The translations under genes were made by a program, and so were the position numbers. A stretch of DNA of 64,000 nucleotides from Adiantum capillus-veneris (Eukaryota > Streptophyta > Polypodiopsida > Polypodiales > Pteridaceae). Below the pieces are notes generated by a model. It was not told the DNA's origin, did not search any database, and saw nothing but the letters and a program-made list of their open reading frames with translations. Location: positions 69,448,676 to 69,512,675 of the forward strand of contig CM043969.1 in assembly GCA_014529385.2 (NCBI GenBank). The letters run 5' to 3'. Each line of letters opens with the position of its first letter. Positions within the stretch are counted from its first letter, which is position 1. Below are positions 63,471 through 64,000 of the stretch, in pieces.

Positions 63471-64000
63471 GAATGTTGTATTTTCTCAAGATTAGTGATC
63501 TTTATTGCTCAAGGTTCCTTTTAGTTCCTAGGGAAAGAGAGAGTTTTCCGTCTTGTAGAGTGCTGTGGTCACGAACAAAGTGAGTGGATATTGTGCGTGC
63601 AAGTGAATAAGACTGAGAGAAGGAGAGAGAAGAGATACGACACCGAGAGGTTGTAAAACCCTCCTCCAAAGACCCCACTCTCGTCCGCGAGAGTGGTCTA
63701 TTCTTTGATTGAACGAAGGTGTACAATGCGTATTCAATGGACTATGCAACTTGGTCTATGCCGATGATGACGACGGTGACGACGACGATGACGATGGCTA
63801 AAATCTGAGATATTCTAATTGCTGAATTTCGGGACTGTTTCGGTGGCTGAAAATGACTGTTTTGGCTGCGTTTTCTTGGCTGAAAAATGAGGTTTCTTAG
63901 GGCTGAAAACTGATGGTCTTTACGGGCTGAATCTACTACACTTTAGGTGAATAATGCCGGTCTTAATTTGCTGCTGAAATCCAAAAACGCCAGGGGCTGA
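63471..64000 (-). repeat. family-C LTR on the minus strand, cut by the window edge
   Basis: Follows 25168-25700 closely on the plus strand (GAATGTTGTATTTTCTCAAG and on). The first roughly 16 bases of the LTR end are absent at the join with the LINE A run. It has a GAC/GATGAC tract at 63763-63796. Confidence 0.85.

Overview
The window is nuclear DNA of a land plant. It is almost wholly nested and broken transposable elements, and I could not support any host gene, rRNA or tRNA gene. The evidence for a plant is the element types: Ty3/gypsy elements with a chromodomain-like C terminus (chromoviruses), Ty1/copia pieces, a plant-type LINE with a zinc-binding C terminus, initiator-Met primer sites (TGGTATCAGAGC), telo-boxes (AAACCCTAA), and long CT, CA and GT microsatellites. 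The class of plant cannot be fixed from the sequence.

The names used here are mine. Left part (1-21.6 kb): copia remnant K on the minus strand (1-2255); decayed gypsy element J (about 3290-6310); a copia gag scrap on the minus strand (7080-7330); full-length but decayed gypsy element B1 (7969-16820, TSD AGATA); then about 4.8 kb of gene-free DNA holding a LINE fragment on the minus strand (19215-19700).

Middle part (21.6-35 kb): gypsy element I (5' LTR 21608-22258) was hit by gypsy element F (22748-33901, TSD TTCGG). Inside F lies a minus-strand LTR of family C (25152-26235), itself hit by B-family element B2 (26236 onward). A later deletion joined B2 gag-protease in frame to the F reverse transcriptase, leaving a chimeric 1022-codon frame. 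After I come a 53-bp tandem repeat and a copia reverse-transcriptase scrap L (34441-35062).

Right part (35-64 kb): gypsy element E (35063-40910) lost its 3' end and is joined to D, an F-like element (40911 to 59290). D was hit by element C (42369-57135, TSD TAAGA), and the 5' LTR of C was hit by B3 (42506-51277, TSD CAGTC). B3 is very young: its two 1607-bp LTRs differ at one base. A hAT-like MITE sits in the 3' LTR of D (58296-58901). Beyond D are a minus-strand gag-bearing element H, a 5'-truncated LINE (to 63470), and another minus-strand family-C LTR running off the window.

The most unusual item is element C. It keeps Gag, a zinc knuckle and a protease, followed by an Asp/His-rich 9-residue tandem repeat domain, and has no visible reverse transcriptase or integrase. 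Its LTR leader carries five exact copies of CTAGCGTTTT. It looks like a non-autonomous family, present at least three times here, that must borrow enzymes from another element.
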